DNA from: Eurosta solidaginis
Taxonomy: Eukaryota > Arthropoda > Insecta > Diptera > Tephritidae
Assembly: GCF_040869045.1 (NCBI RefSeq)
Contig: NC_090319.1
Coordinates: forward strand, 49,758,779-49,822,778
Direction: 5' to 3'
Length of the DNA stretch: 64,000 nt
The first letter of the stretch is position 1, and the number at the start of each line of letters is the position of its first letter. This document shows positions 1 through 10,313 of the stretch, in pieces. The translations under genes and the position numbers were made by a program. The notes beneath the pieces were generated by a model, which was given only the letters and a program-made list of their open reading frames with translations, made no database searches and had not been told where the DNA came from.

Positions 1-456
1 AAGTTTTAAATTACCTTCTTTTAAAAGTGAGCGGTGCCACGCCCATTGTCCAAAATTTTACTAGTTTTCTATTCAGCGTCATAAGTTCAACTCACCTACC
101 AAGTTTCATCGCTTAATCCGTATTTGGTAATGAATTATCGCACTTTTTCGATTTTTCGAAATTTTCGATATCGAAAAAGTGGGCGTGGTTATAGTCCGAT
201 ATCCTTCATTTTAAATAGTGATCTGAGATGAGTGCCCAGGAACCTACGTACCAAATTTCATCAAGATACGTCAACATTTGCTCAAGTTATCGTGTTAACG
301 GACAGACGGACGGACGGACATGGCTCAATCGAATTTTTTTTCGATACTGATGATTTTGATATATGGAAGTCTATATCTATCTCGATTCCTTTGTACCTGT
401 ACAACCAATCGTTATCCAATCAAAGTTAATATACTCTGTGAGCTCTGAGTATAAAA
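1..456 (-). mobile_element. HINE (DINE-1/INE-1-like Helentron derivative), partial copy
   Basis: This is the 5' part of a non-autonomous rolling-circle repeat, read on the minus strand and cut by the window edge. It ends at the family's 5' terminus, TTTTTATACTCAG on the minus strand near 443-456. It carries the family landmarks: the GACGGACGGACGG run near 303-318, the CGATAACTTGAG-type segment and the GTGGGCGTGG box near 179-189. The same block recurs nearly intact at 43.2-43.7 kb and 63.4-63.9 kb. It has no coding capacity. Confidence 0.75.
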
Positions 457-1636
457 AGAGAACTGAATCACAATGCAATCGATAAAAATCCAATGAGTAT
501 TTATTTCTTAATTCTAGCGTGACATATACATATATTGCATAAAAACAAATCCTTAGCCAAAACCCATATCAAATTGTATATTTGGCATTGAATGAACGAT
601 AAGAGTTGGCATAAGAACTGTTTATGTAAAAACAGTGATTTATGACATGGCCCACATTTATAGCAATCGGATATCGAAACTTTCTAGAGTTGAGCCAGAT
701 TTTGTGCATAAGATTATTAATATTATTTGCATACCTAAACATGTGCTATAAATGCTTATATATACTCTCTCTATTACATCTATACACGAATGGGCAAATC
801 CAGAATAAATTGCGCCGCTACAAAAAATATTTTTTTTTTTGAGTTACACATTCCATACCTATTTATGTTACTTACAGTAGAGTTGACAAATATTTGTGTG
901 TAGAGGTAAATCACAACTAAGGCTCCAAAAAAAAAATTGTAGAGTTTGCTGGCCGTGACTTCAGCTGCATCTCGTTCACTTTCACGCTTAGTAATAAACG
1001 CGGTCACAGATCCAATCACAGTTTTCGCAAAGAAAGAAATAATAACATACGACAATACGCACCAATGAACCTGTGATTTGTGCTGCGACCATTTAGCTGT
1101 AGATGCAGCTTACTGCAGCGTTGTCTGCTGCTACTTAGTCAGCTACTCCTAGTTACATCTAAGAGTTTTGCTGTGATGGGATCTGTTATTGCGTGGTGGG
1201 ACCATACAAGGTTGTAGCAGAGCTGCATACATACAAACAAATGTACACATTCCATGCATTTTGTTTGTGTAATTAGATTACCTGATGTTAAAATCGTACT
1301 GGGCCAGAAGTTGAAATGTCAAATCAGATAAAAAAAAGTATTCATCAGCTGATTTCCTGCCGTCACTTGTATGGCTCTGCCATGTGTGATTGATTTTATG
1401 ATTGTTATTATTGCTATGCGTGCTTGCGAACTGCTTTTGTATCATTGTTCAGTCACCGCAACGGATTAAAATCACTGCGACTTTGCAATCACATAGTTCT
1501 TAAAAAATCACAGAATATGCCAACCCTTATTGGCAGGGTACAAAAGACACATAAACTACAAATTTCGAAAAGATATTATCCAAACATTGTAAACAGTTTA
1601 AGATAATGTGCTTACGCTCGGTTTTACAGTGACAGT
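457..1636. other. AT-rich non-coding stretch
   Basis: I see no supported gene here. Open frames are short (under 95 codons) and AT-driven. There is a T-run near 831-840. Nothing matches the repeat families recognised elsewhere in the window. Confidence 0.5.
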
Positions 1637-1700
1637 TAAGGTTGGGGTAGGTTGTGCTGAACCGGGCGGTCCTGAGGACTTCATAAGCTACAGTTGAAGT
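1637..1700 (-). repeat. Possible 3'-terminal scrap of RNase H-type non-LTR family RH-1
   Basis: The stretch reading GGTAGGTTGTGCTGAACC and onward, then GGTCCTGAGGAC, resembles the 3' ends of the RH-1 copies at 2497, 8212 and 19958, which read GGTTGAACTGGCCGGTCCATG. Only about 60 bp can be aligned by eye, so the call is weak. Confidence 0.3.
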
Positions 1701-2496
1701 TTACATACAATTTTACTGCTTACCTCAGTTTAGTCGGCTATAGTGGAAGGTTAAACTTTAGTCAAAGTTGTAGTTTAAACTACCGCAATGTTCCATTGTT
1801 GCTGTTAAAAATCTCCCCTTTTGGAACCGTCTTGAAATCGTCACCGTTCCCATTACTCCAGGGTGGTTTTAAAGAACTTTCTGAGTGTGATTTTGGGGGA
1901 AGTTGCTGATTTATTGCCGCTCTTCTCGGCCACTGGAGCATTTATCGGTTCGGGCTTTATCATGAACAGGAGAAAGAGGTGTGTTCAGCATCATACTCGT
2001 ATGCATCGCCCTAAACACACTAAGTATCTCCGGACTTTTTAATTCTGTACAAGTATTTTTTGAAGTTACCATGTCTAGAAAGCATTTGAGTTACGTATTG
2101 ATTTACCTCACCAAAGCTTATGGTGCTCCATGCCTTAATATCTGTGATTAGTTTCGCTGTTCATTTGCCTCGCTGTTCATTTTATCATCATACTTTCCAT
2201 AGCCTAAACGTTTCTTTCCTACTCTTTTTGTTAACGACTTTCATGCGCTCTTGATTCGCGTGATTTCTTGTTTCCCATAACCTTATTTTTTCAAGCGCTG
2301 ATACGTCGATAGATATTTTTCTGGTATTAACTTTTACGGCTTGTCCTGTACAGTGCTATAAGCGTAGGTTACTCTCAGAGCTGCTGTTCGTTTAGGTGAG
2401 GTTAGAAGCTTACAGCGATTTTTCTTTTGAAGTGTGTTTACCCACGGTACGCCTTAGGACTTTTTAATTAGCTGGGCAGCTCACAAGAGTGCCGCA
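1701..2496. other. Non-coding stretch
   Basis: No supported gene or recognisable repeat. The sequence is moderately AT-rich with only short, scattered open frames. Confidence 0.45.
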
Positions 2497-4165
2497 TTCG
2501 TTGTGAGGTAGGTAGGTTGAACTGGCCGGTCCATGAGGACCTCACATAGACTGATTGAGTCCGTAGTGTTACCAGAAGTTTGTTTTAACGACCAAACTGA
2601 AAAACCCTATCAAAAACCAGGACCTATGTTATAAAATAACTCCGTCCTCTTGGCAAATACTAGAAGCTTCCTAGGACTTAAGCCACTTGCTGCTTCTAGA
2701 TCTGACAGCTGTATCACTCCGAATAGCTGGAGTCTTAGCCTGGCAAGTGCAGGGCACGAGCACAGAACGTACTCGATCGTTTCCTCCTCCAACCCACACT
2801 TCCTACATCTGCTATCACTGACCAAGCCTAATTTAAAGGCATGTGACGCCAGAAGGCAGTGACCAGTCAGAATACCCGTCATGAGTCTACAGTCCTCTCT
2901 TTTTAATGATAGAAGCAACTGTGTTAGTCTAAGGTTGTAAGACCTACACATAATCTTCGACACTTGACAGCCCCGCGCTTGTACCCAATCCTTTCCCGCT
3001 TGGTCGATCATGTCCACCTCTCGCCTTCGCTTAATCTCGCCCAATCTAATTGGGACATCTACGGAGCAAGATTCAAGGGATGCGCCCTTTTTAGCTAGTT
3101 CATCCGCTTTTTGTTGTTGTTGTTGTTGTAGCGATAAGGTTGCTCCCCGAAGGCTTTGGGGAGTGTTATCGATGTGATGGTCCTTTGCCGGATACAGATC
3201 CGGTACGCTCCGGTACCACAGCACCATTAAGGTGCTGGCCCGACCATCTCGGGAACGATTTATGTGGCCACATTAAACCTTCAGGCCAACCCCTCCCTCC
3301 CCAACCACAAGTTCCATAAGGAGCTTAGGGTCGCCAGAGCCTCGTCTGTTAGTGAAACAGGATTCGCCGCGGATAGGTGAGGTTGACAATTGGGTTTGGA
3401 GAAGCTATATGTTGCGCTGGCAACCTGCAGGGTTGCGCTACACAGCCCCTTGAATCTGGTATTTTAGTCGCCTCTTACGACAGGCATACCTACCGCGGGT
3501 ATATTCTGACCCCCCCTAACCCGCTTTTTCATTCCCATCTATTCCCATATGCCCTGGGACCCAATATAGATGTATGCTTTTCCCTGTCCCGATTCTCTCC
3601 AGAGACTGTTTACACTCTAGCACGCATTTAGATGAAGTGCTATGCGAGATTATTGCCTTAATTGCTGCTTGACTGTCAATATAAAAGTTAACACGGTTGC
3701 AGCTTAAGCTATTCTCCTCCAGGGTTTCTACTGCTTTGGTTACGGCTAATATTTCCGCTTGGAAAACGCTACAGTAATCCGGCAGCCTGTAGGATCTGCT
3801 TATTTCCGGATCAGCGCAGTATACCGCAGACCCTACTCCTTCCACTAATTTGGAACCATCGGTGTACACATGTGTCGCATCGTCCGCCATTTGCGCACTC
3901 TTGCGCCAACCGTCCACCTATATTGTGGCCTTAAGATCTCCCTCGAAGCGCAGATAGGGAATCATGTAGTCTGTTCGTCTTGTAATTGATGTCGCTATAC
4001 TACTAAGGCCATATGGTCGGCGCTCAGGCTGCCCCGAAGCACCGAGCCTGGTTGCGGTCGTTAACGCTTTGTTCTTTGCTACCAGGTCTACAGGTGGGAT
4101 GTGCAGAATGGCATACAGTGCAGCCGTCGGGGTTGTTTTCAGGGCTCCCGTAATGCTAAGCATCG
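2497..4165 (-). pseudogene. RNase H-bearing non-LTR retrotransposon remnant (family RH-1), 3' half
   Basis: Read on the minus strand from 4165 to 2497, this is the C-terminal part of a reverse transcriptase polyprotein (thumb region with GALKTTPTAAL near 4140). It is followed by an RNase H domain: YTDGSK near 3860, then CSVFQAEI, IDSQAAIKA and WVPGHMGIDGNEKA near 3525. A Cys/His tail follows, CRKCGLEEETIEYVLCSCP near 2770. An in-frame stop separates the thumb from the RNase H at about 3918. The RNase H is then split by a 408-bp insert at 3113-3520, and the frame resumes with KADELAKK. RNase H downstream of RT is typical of I/LOA-group elements; the exact clade is inference. The 5' part is missing, and the copy abuts a Helitron fragment at about 4.3 kb. 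Confidence 0.85.
3104..3529 (-). mobile_element. SINE-like retroposon (408 bp) with 9-bp target duplication
   Basis: The insert proper is 3113-3520. It is flanked by the direct repeat CCGCTTTTT at 3104-3112 and 3521-3529. On the minus strand it ends in a (CAA)n tail, seen as GTTGTTGTTG on the plus strand from 3113. It starts with GTTAGGGGGGGTCAGAATA. It interrupts the RNase H frame of the surrounding element. Related copies of the host element at 20531-20539 and 24800-24808 show the uninterrupted target. A 5'-truncated second copy lies at 18578. I see no ORF. Whether the head is pol III-type is not proven; AGATTCAAGG near 3445 is only a loose B-box match. Confidence 0.8.
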
Positions 4166-4731
<566 letters not shown>

Positions 4732-4734
4732 TAT

Positions 4735-5629
4735 ATAATATATCCCATACAACCGATTGTTCAAATAAGAGGTTTGACGTAATTTCTTCTACATTTTAAC
4801 CCCTATAGGCCTCGAATCGTTCCAGATGATCACAAATACGCCATATATTATTGCCGAAAAAGTTATTAAGATCGCTCATATACCTATATATTATATATCC
4901 GACACAACCGGTTCTTTTTCTTGGGATATACAATTTTCTAACAAAATTAGGGAGGCTCGAAATTCATTTCAGACCTATGGTCCCATGGACAATATTACTC
5001 AGTATGACCCATAGATGCAGAAACTGGATGTGCCTTTTCAACAATAAATTTGACCCACCCTAGTATATATGTACATATATATACATATATATAAACAAAC
5101 TTTCAAAAAAGAAAATTTCCCGCATTTGGCACAAATTGCACATTGCAGCAATGACCCAAACTTACTTTGCTAGTACAAACCTCTTGCCAGTCCTCATTTC
5201 AACGGCTTTTTGGTCTTGTGATTTAAATCCGTTATTTATGTTTATTTGTTTTCAATTGAAATTTATTTTCATAAATTTTTAACCTTTTCGACATATTTTG
5301 AGTTGGCAAATAAATATGACCCAATTGTTTAAATGTATTAACAGGCGCAAAAGGAGAGAAGACGAAAAAAATGCTTTAGTGTGTGTATTATTTTAGTTGC
5401 TTTGCGCTTATTTGAAATTTTTATATTTATTATTTGATTTTATGCGGTCAATTTTAGTTTAGATAGAGTAAAGTGCTAATTTGCTCGCAAATATTTATAC
5501 AATAAATGGCAGTAGATATGGTATTATAATCATGGGGCTAAATGTGGTTTTGATATATAAGTGTGACACTGATGTACACCAGCGAGTAAACAAGATACCC
5601 TAGAGAGGGGAACTTCCTCACAACAAATA
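4735..5629. other. AT-rich non-coding stretch
   Basis: No supported gene. It contains a (TA)n/(TATAC)n microsatellite near 5063-5095 and long AT-rich runs at 5220-5540. Confidence 0.5.
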
Positions 5630-7430
5630 TTGATAGCAACCTCATATCTGGCTATCAACATGCATACACGAACGGTAAATCTACGGAGAGTTCGTTATAC
5701 AGCCTAGTCTCTACTATTGGAAAAGGATTGTTATCTTGTGGTCTTCCTAGGCATTGAAGGAGCATGCAGCAATATAATTTCAAATGCTTTTAAGAATGCC
5801 CTAACAAATCTGGATGTAAAGATATCTCTAGAGGGACTGTTTTATCAACTACTCAAGGGAAGGAAAGTTATTTCTTAAAGAGGGAAGGTAGATGTAACAC
5901 GCTATGTCGCAAGGGGCACACCTCAGGGTGGTGTTATATCCCCGCTTCTATGGAATCTTACGGTAAAGTCGTTATGAAGAGGTACAATATGGGAGAGCGG
6001 GAAGGTTGTGGTATATGCTGATGACCAATCTATTGCTTACATAGGCAGGTACCCTCAAACTTTATGCGACCTGATGCAGGTAGCATTGCGAGAGGTTTCC
6101 CTATGGGGCTCCCGATGCGAGCTCAGTGCTCATTCCGATAAAGTTGAGCTTGTCTTATATACCAAACGATACAAAATCCCACCATTTAACTCACCTGATT
6201 TAAATGGTGTGCCCCTAAACCTGGAAGATAAGGTCAAATACGTAGGGGTAGTTCTGGACAAAAAGCTGAACTAGAAGGACAACGTAATTCAGTGCCAAAA
6301 GAAAGCATACATTGCATTATATACATACGTATAAAAGAATCATTTGCAAAGAATTCAACTCACCCCCTATAGATGCAGTTGGATATTCAATGCGGTTATC
6401 TGAATCATACTGCTGTATGGGATGGTTGTATATTGGCCAGGCCTGAGCAAGGTGTCAAACTTAAACTTGTTGGGTAAAGTCCAAACATCTAGTATAGTCA
6501 GCATAAGTGGTGCGCTAAGAACAACGCCTACCGAAGCTCTTCAAATCATTCTTGACATCTTACCACTGGATCTAGCTGGTTCTCGAGCAGCGGCAACGTC
6601 AGCCCTGCGTTTAATAGTGTTGTCCAATTGGAACAATAAAACCGTAGGATACTCTAGCATACTGAACGAATTCTTACAGTTTTCTTCCTTCTATCACTGA
6701 TTGCTGTGCGACCACAACAGTTGAGGAAAGCAACATTGGCAGCGTTGGTTCCACAATACCAATCATCTCTTTAACTGTATTATGAACCAACGCTTCTAAC
6801 ACCCCTCCCATTATGGTCCACTCCTGTTGAAACAGCAAGTTTCCTTGGACTCCCATTAGAGGACATTGATGACAATTTGTTATTGGTCGCACCTATTGGA
6901 TGGGGCGAAGCACTGCTACAACAATAACAGCAAAGCAACTATATGGTAAACATTCCCTGTAGAAATGATTGGGCGGAGTGGGATGGGTGCCTTGCTGTTG
7001 ACGGCAGTATTTCCATATACACCAATGGTTCTAAATTAAGAGTTGGAAGTGAAGTATATTCAAGGGACATAGAACTACAACTCTCCTACAGTCTACCCGA
7101 TCACTGTAGTGTATTTCAGCAGAAGTGTCAGTAATCATGGAAGTCTCAGTTAAGATAGAGATACACAACATCAATAACGAGATCATTATTTTCAGTGACA
7201 GCCAGGCAACTATCAAATCTCTTAGCACTTACCAACTCAATTCTGAATGAACTGTCGCCGATCTCTTTAAGAGATGGCCCAACAGAACCGTGTACACCTC
7301 ACATCGGTCCCGTGGCACAGGGACAACGAAGGAAACTGTATTGCACACAAACTCGCTAGACAGGGTACGACCGAACAGATTCTTACAAAGTATTTATATA
7401 TCATATGTGGAGAATATCGTTAAGATGTAA
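5630..7430 (+). pseudogene. RNase H-bearing non-LTR remnant (family RH-2)
   Basis: This is a heavily frameshifted reverse transcriptase plus RNase H segment. RT motifs are readable in several frames: a HAYTNGKSTES block near 5660, RGTPQGGVISPLLW near 5910-5955 (one base out of frame), and VVYADD near 6008 with its thumb to 6270 (LNLEDKVKYVGVVLDKKLN). A second thumb segment, GALRTTPTEAL, lies near 6510. RNase H traces follow: IYTNGSKL near 7015 (catalytic Asp of TDGS changed to Asn), SLPDHCSVFQ near 7095 and FSDSQATIKS near 7195. Stops and indels rule out function. It is related to, but clearly diverged from, the RH-1 copies. Confidence 0.75.
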
Positions 7431-7703
7431 ACCTCTTCGTTCCTTAAATAAACTCATCTACGGCACTCCTTCTATGTAGTTCACTCCAACTATTGATTGA
7501 GCCTGGTTTCTGGGGCAGGTGATGGTTAAATGATATTAGAAGAAAAATAAATGCTGTTAAAGAAGTAAAGCTCGAAAATTAAAAGAAAGACACTATATGT
7601 AGATATATATATTAATATTAATATATATTTAGGATTAAAATAAATTTTAAGACTAACAAAGGAGAGCACTAGCTGCTATGGCTATCAGCTCAACTGTAGA
7701 TAT

Positions 7704-8158
7704 TTTAACGAATTTTGGGAAATTCCGCTTATTTGAAACCTTCTGCTAACGTTCGAATCGCTAATCTGTTGAATAAATCACTCCAATTCAATGATACTTC
7801 ACAATTGTACTTCACTTCGCAACTGATAGCGTGTTTAAATCAAACTGCTTACTGACTACTCAGCTTGCGCTGCTTTTATACTCTCCGTTGCTTCATTCGC
7901 ATACTTCCACTCCGGTCCAGACGTTTCGCTTTCTAGAACTGCTGTATCTCCTGCTTGCTAATTAAGCTACATATATGAGTGTGGTTGTGTGAGTAACACT
8001 TCGTCTGATGACTACATCTGTGTGTGAGTTATCTCTTCGTTGCCTTTTATATATGATGGTTGATGTGTGTATGTATATACGAGTGGTTGCTTCGTGTTTT
8101 TTTATTGTTCTGTGATTATTTATTTAGTATCAGCTTCGTGTTGCTAATATTCGTCACA
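7704..8158 (-). mobile_element. Solo LTR (455 bp), gypsy-type candidate
   Basis: On the minus strand the element begins TGTGACGAATATTAG (plus end at 8158) and ends ATTCGTTAAA. ATAT lies on both sides (7700-7703 and 8159-8162), giving a 4-bp target duplication candidate, although ATAT is low in complexity. A core promoter TATAAAAG lies at 7873-7880 (minus), followed downstream by GCGCAAGCTGAG. The same LTR, longer, occurs at 54841-55572. No internal coding region adjoins, so it reads as a solo LTR. Confidence 0.7.
7873..7880 (-). promoter_or_regulatory. TATA box inside solo LTR
   Basis: TATAAAAG on the minus strand within GAGAGTATAAAAGCAGCGC. The equivalent position in the other LTR copy (55352) reads TATAAAT, so the box is conserved in the family. 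Confidence 0.6.
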
Positions 8159-8211
8159 ATATATATACAATTTTAATTTGAATAAATTTTAATTCAATGC
8201 AATTAGGTCAA

Positions 8212-8550
8212 CATAACCTAAAACTGGCCGGTCCATGAGGATCTCACACATACTGAATGAGTGCGTAGTGTTCCCAGAAGTTTATTTTAACGAACTCCGT
8301 CCTCTTGGCAAACACCAGAAGCTTTCTAGGACTTAAGCCACTTGCTGCTTCTAGACAGCTGTATCACTCCTAATAGCTGGAGTCTTAGCCTGGCAAGTGC
8401 AGCGCACGAGCTCAAAACGTGCTCGACCGTTTCCTCCTCCAACCCGCACTTCCTACATCTGCTATCACTGACCAAGCTTTACTTAAAGCATGTGACGCCA
8501 GAAGGCAGTGTCCAGTCAGAATACTTGTCATGAGTCTACAGTCCTCTCTT
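8212..8550 (-). pseudogene. RH-1 non-LTR 3'-end fragment
   Basis: About 340 bp match the 3' terminal region of the RH-1 copies at 2497 and 19958: GGCCGGTCCATGAGGA, then the reverse complement of the last coding block and the Cys/His tail (plus-strand AACCCGCACTTCCTACATCT). It is 5' truncated at about 8550 and lacks RNase H. A short deletion near 8297 removes the segment between the 3' UTR and the end of the ORF. Confidence 0.75.
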
Positions 8551-10199
8551 AATCAATGCAATTTTTGGTGTTTAATTTAATGCTTTCCGTAATTTAATTC
8601 CTCACTGAAGCTACATTATTCTAATTGCTGAATTACGTACCGGAATTCACGATGATTACTACTGTACAACAGTTGTAGCACTAGCATGTTGTTGTTGTTG
8701 TTGACTGTTTTGCTGTCGGATGGGAAAATGTAGCAAACAGTAGTTGCAAGTAATTAAAGCACTAATCGCATTAGCAATGCAATTTCCAATTCCAAACAAA
8801 ATTCCAAATTTGCGCAAAACAAAATGAATGCAAAATGGGATACAAAGATGAAAACGAAGGCGTTTGTCTAGTCGATCAACGCGTGTGGATAGCAAATGTT
8901 GCCTCTGATGAAAAAACATGGTCAATAACCCGTCCAATGAGCCACACAATGTAAGCCTTGACCAACAAGGTGAGCTAACGTTGAGCAATAACCAACAACC
9001 GCAAAGACCAACAAAGAGTCGAACTAATGGGGTAGAGTAGTAGGCGAAGAGAAAATTGAAAGGATGAGCTTGCATTTGGATTTCATGGTGGTTTTGTGGC
9101 TTACAAATGTGGTCGATTCAGTTAGTTACTTTTTAATGTTAACTGAAAATTTCTTGCTGTCTCCAACCGCTTGAAAACTGGCACTACTGACTCGCTATTG
9201 TTGGCTGCTCGGTTGCTGAGTTTTAACGCGGTCGGCAGAAGATATGCAATTCAACGTGTAACACCGGATGCTGCCAACCGGAAATTTAATATTTAAAGTT
9301 TTTGCATCTTCTATAGAAAAAAAGTAGCATCAAAAACATCAGGGGATGGCTGGTTGAGAGATAGCAAAGAGAAAAGTGTTATGGCAAAATGGAAATTTCC
9401 ACTGACACGCTTGACAGAGCTCAAGAATAACTATTAAACAATTGATAGAGTTTCATAATAAAAGTCAACTAAGAAGAGCTAAGTTTTCGTCAGCAACTTA
9501 CATTTAAGATGTATTTCGGCTGCTCTCAGTGAGACTGAAGGCTCCTTTTTTATGCGCCATAGCGGCGGTAAGTCATGATTTGGTCGGATATTGCTTCAAG
9601 CGACCAGTGGTGAGAGCCGAGAAGAGAATTGATCAGCTGTTTATTCCATGAGCAGCATCTCAGCGCCCGGCAGACTTTCTCTATGTCACTGAACGCATTT
9701 GTTTTGCTGCACACAGACGAGCGCGTATTTTGGATCCCGCAAGGTATTGGAGAGTCAAAAAACCGATCTCGTACATTAAGAAAATTAATCCCAAGATCGA
9801 TTTGATTCATCGTTCCCCGTTCAGGAGACCACTAAGTAGCTTGATTTATCTTTTTATTCTGGCACCTGGTACTGCATGTCATCATATTTCTATCTGGTTA
9901 AAAGTCGATCAACCTCAACCCATTGGGTAACATCTCGTGGAGGCTTAATTTTCGGACTGTAGCACCAAAGACTCTTCCTTAATAGCAAGGCGTTAAAGTA
10001 GCCCTGCATGATGGCATGGAGGGGGGCAGCAAATAGCCAGTGTTTTCTACTTTCTCATAAGCGGAGTGCTTATCCATGTCTCACGCATTATCTTTAAATT
10101 GCTTCGATGCACATCGCGGTTAGACATTAGTTCATAGTAGAGGTTTACGCCGATCACTTTATCGGCGGCGGCGGCGTAGACTATATTATATACCGGCGG
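8551..10199. other. Non-coding stretch flanking the Transib element
   Basis: No supported gene. A (GTT)5 microsatellite lies at 8688-8704. A 138-codon open frame on the minus strand (8659-9075) ends in a Gln run from that microsatellite and has no recognisable domain. A (CGG)n-rich patch occupies 10161-10204, ending exactly at the Transib left terminus. Confidence 0.45.
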
Positions 10200-10204
10200 C
10201 GGCG

Positions 10205-10241
10205 CACAGTGTTTCGTGTAGAACAAGCTAGCTGGACAAAA
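10205..10241 (+). repeat. Transib left terminal inverted repeat
   Basis: 37 bp beginning with the heptamer CACAGTG, the same heptamer as vertebrate V(D)J recombination signals, and ending GGACAAAA. 36 of 37 positions match the right repeat at 14557-14593 by direct comparison. Confidence 0.9.
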
Positions 10242-10313
10242 TTATTTTATGAGATTTTCCGTTTCATATGCAGTCATTTATTACAACTACGTCATTTTTT
10301 CAGCCATATGTTC

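Noticed and set aside
8659..9075. 138-codon minus-strand frame with a Gln run
   Set aside because: No domain; the Gln run comes from a (GTT)n microsatellite, and the N-terminal hydrophobic part looks like composition rather than a signal peptide.
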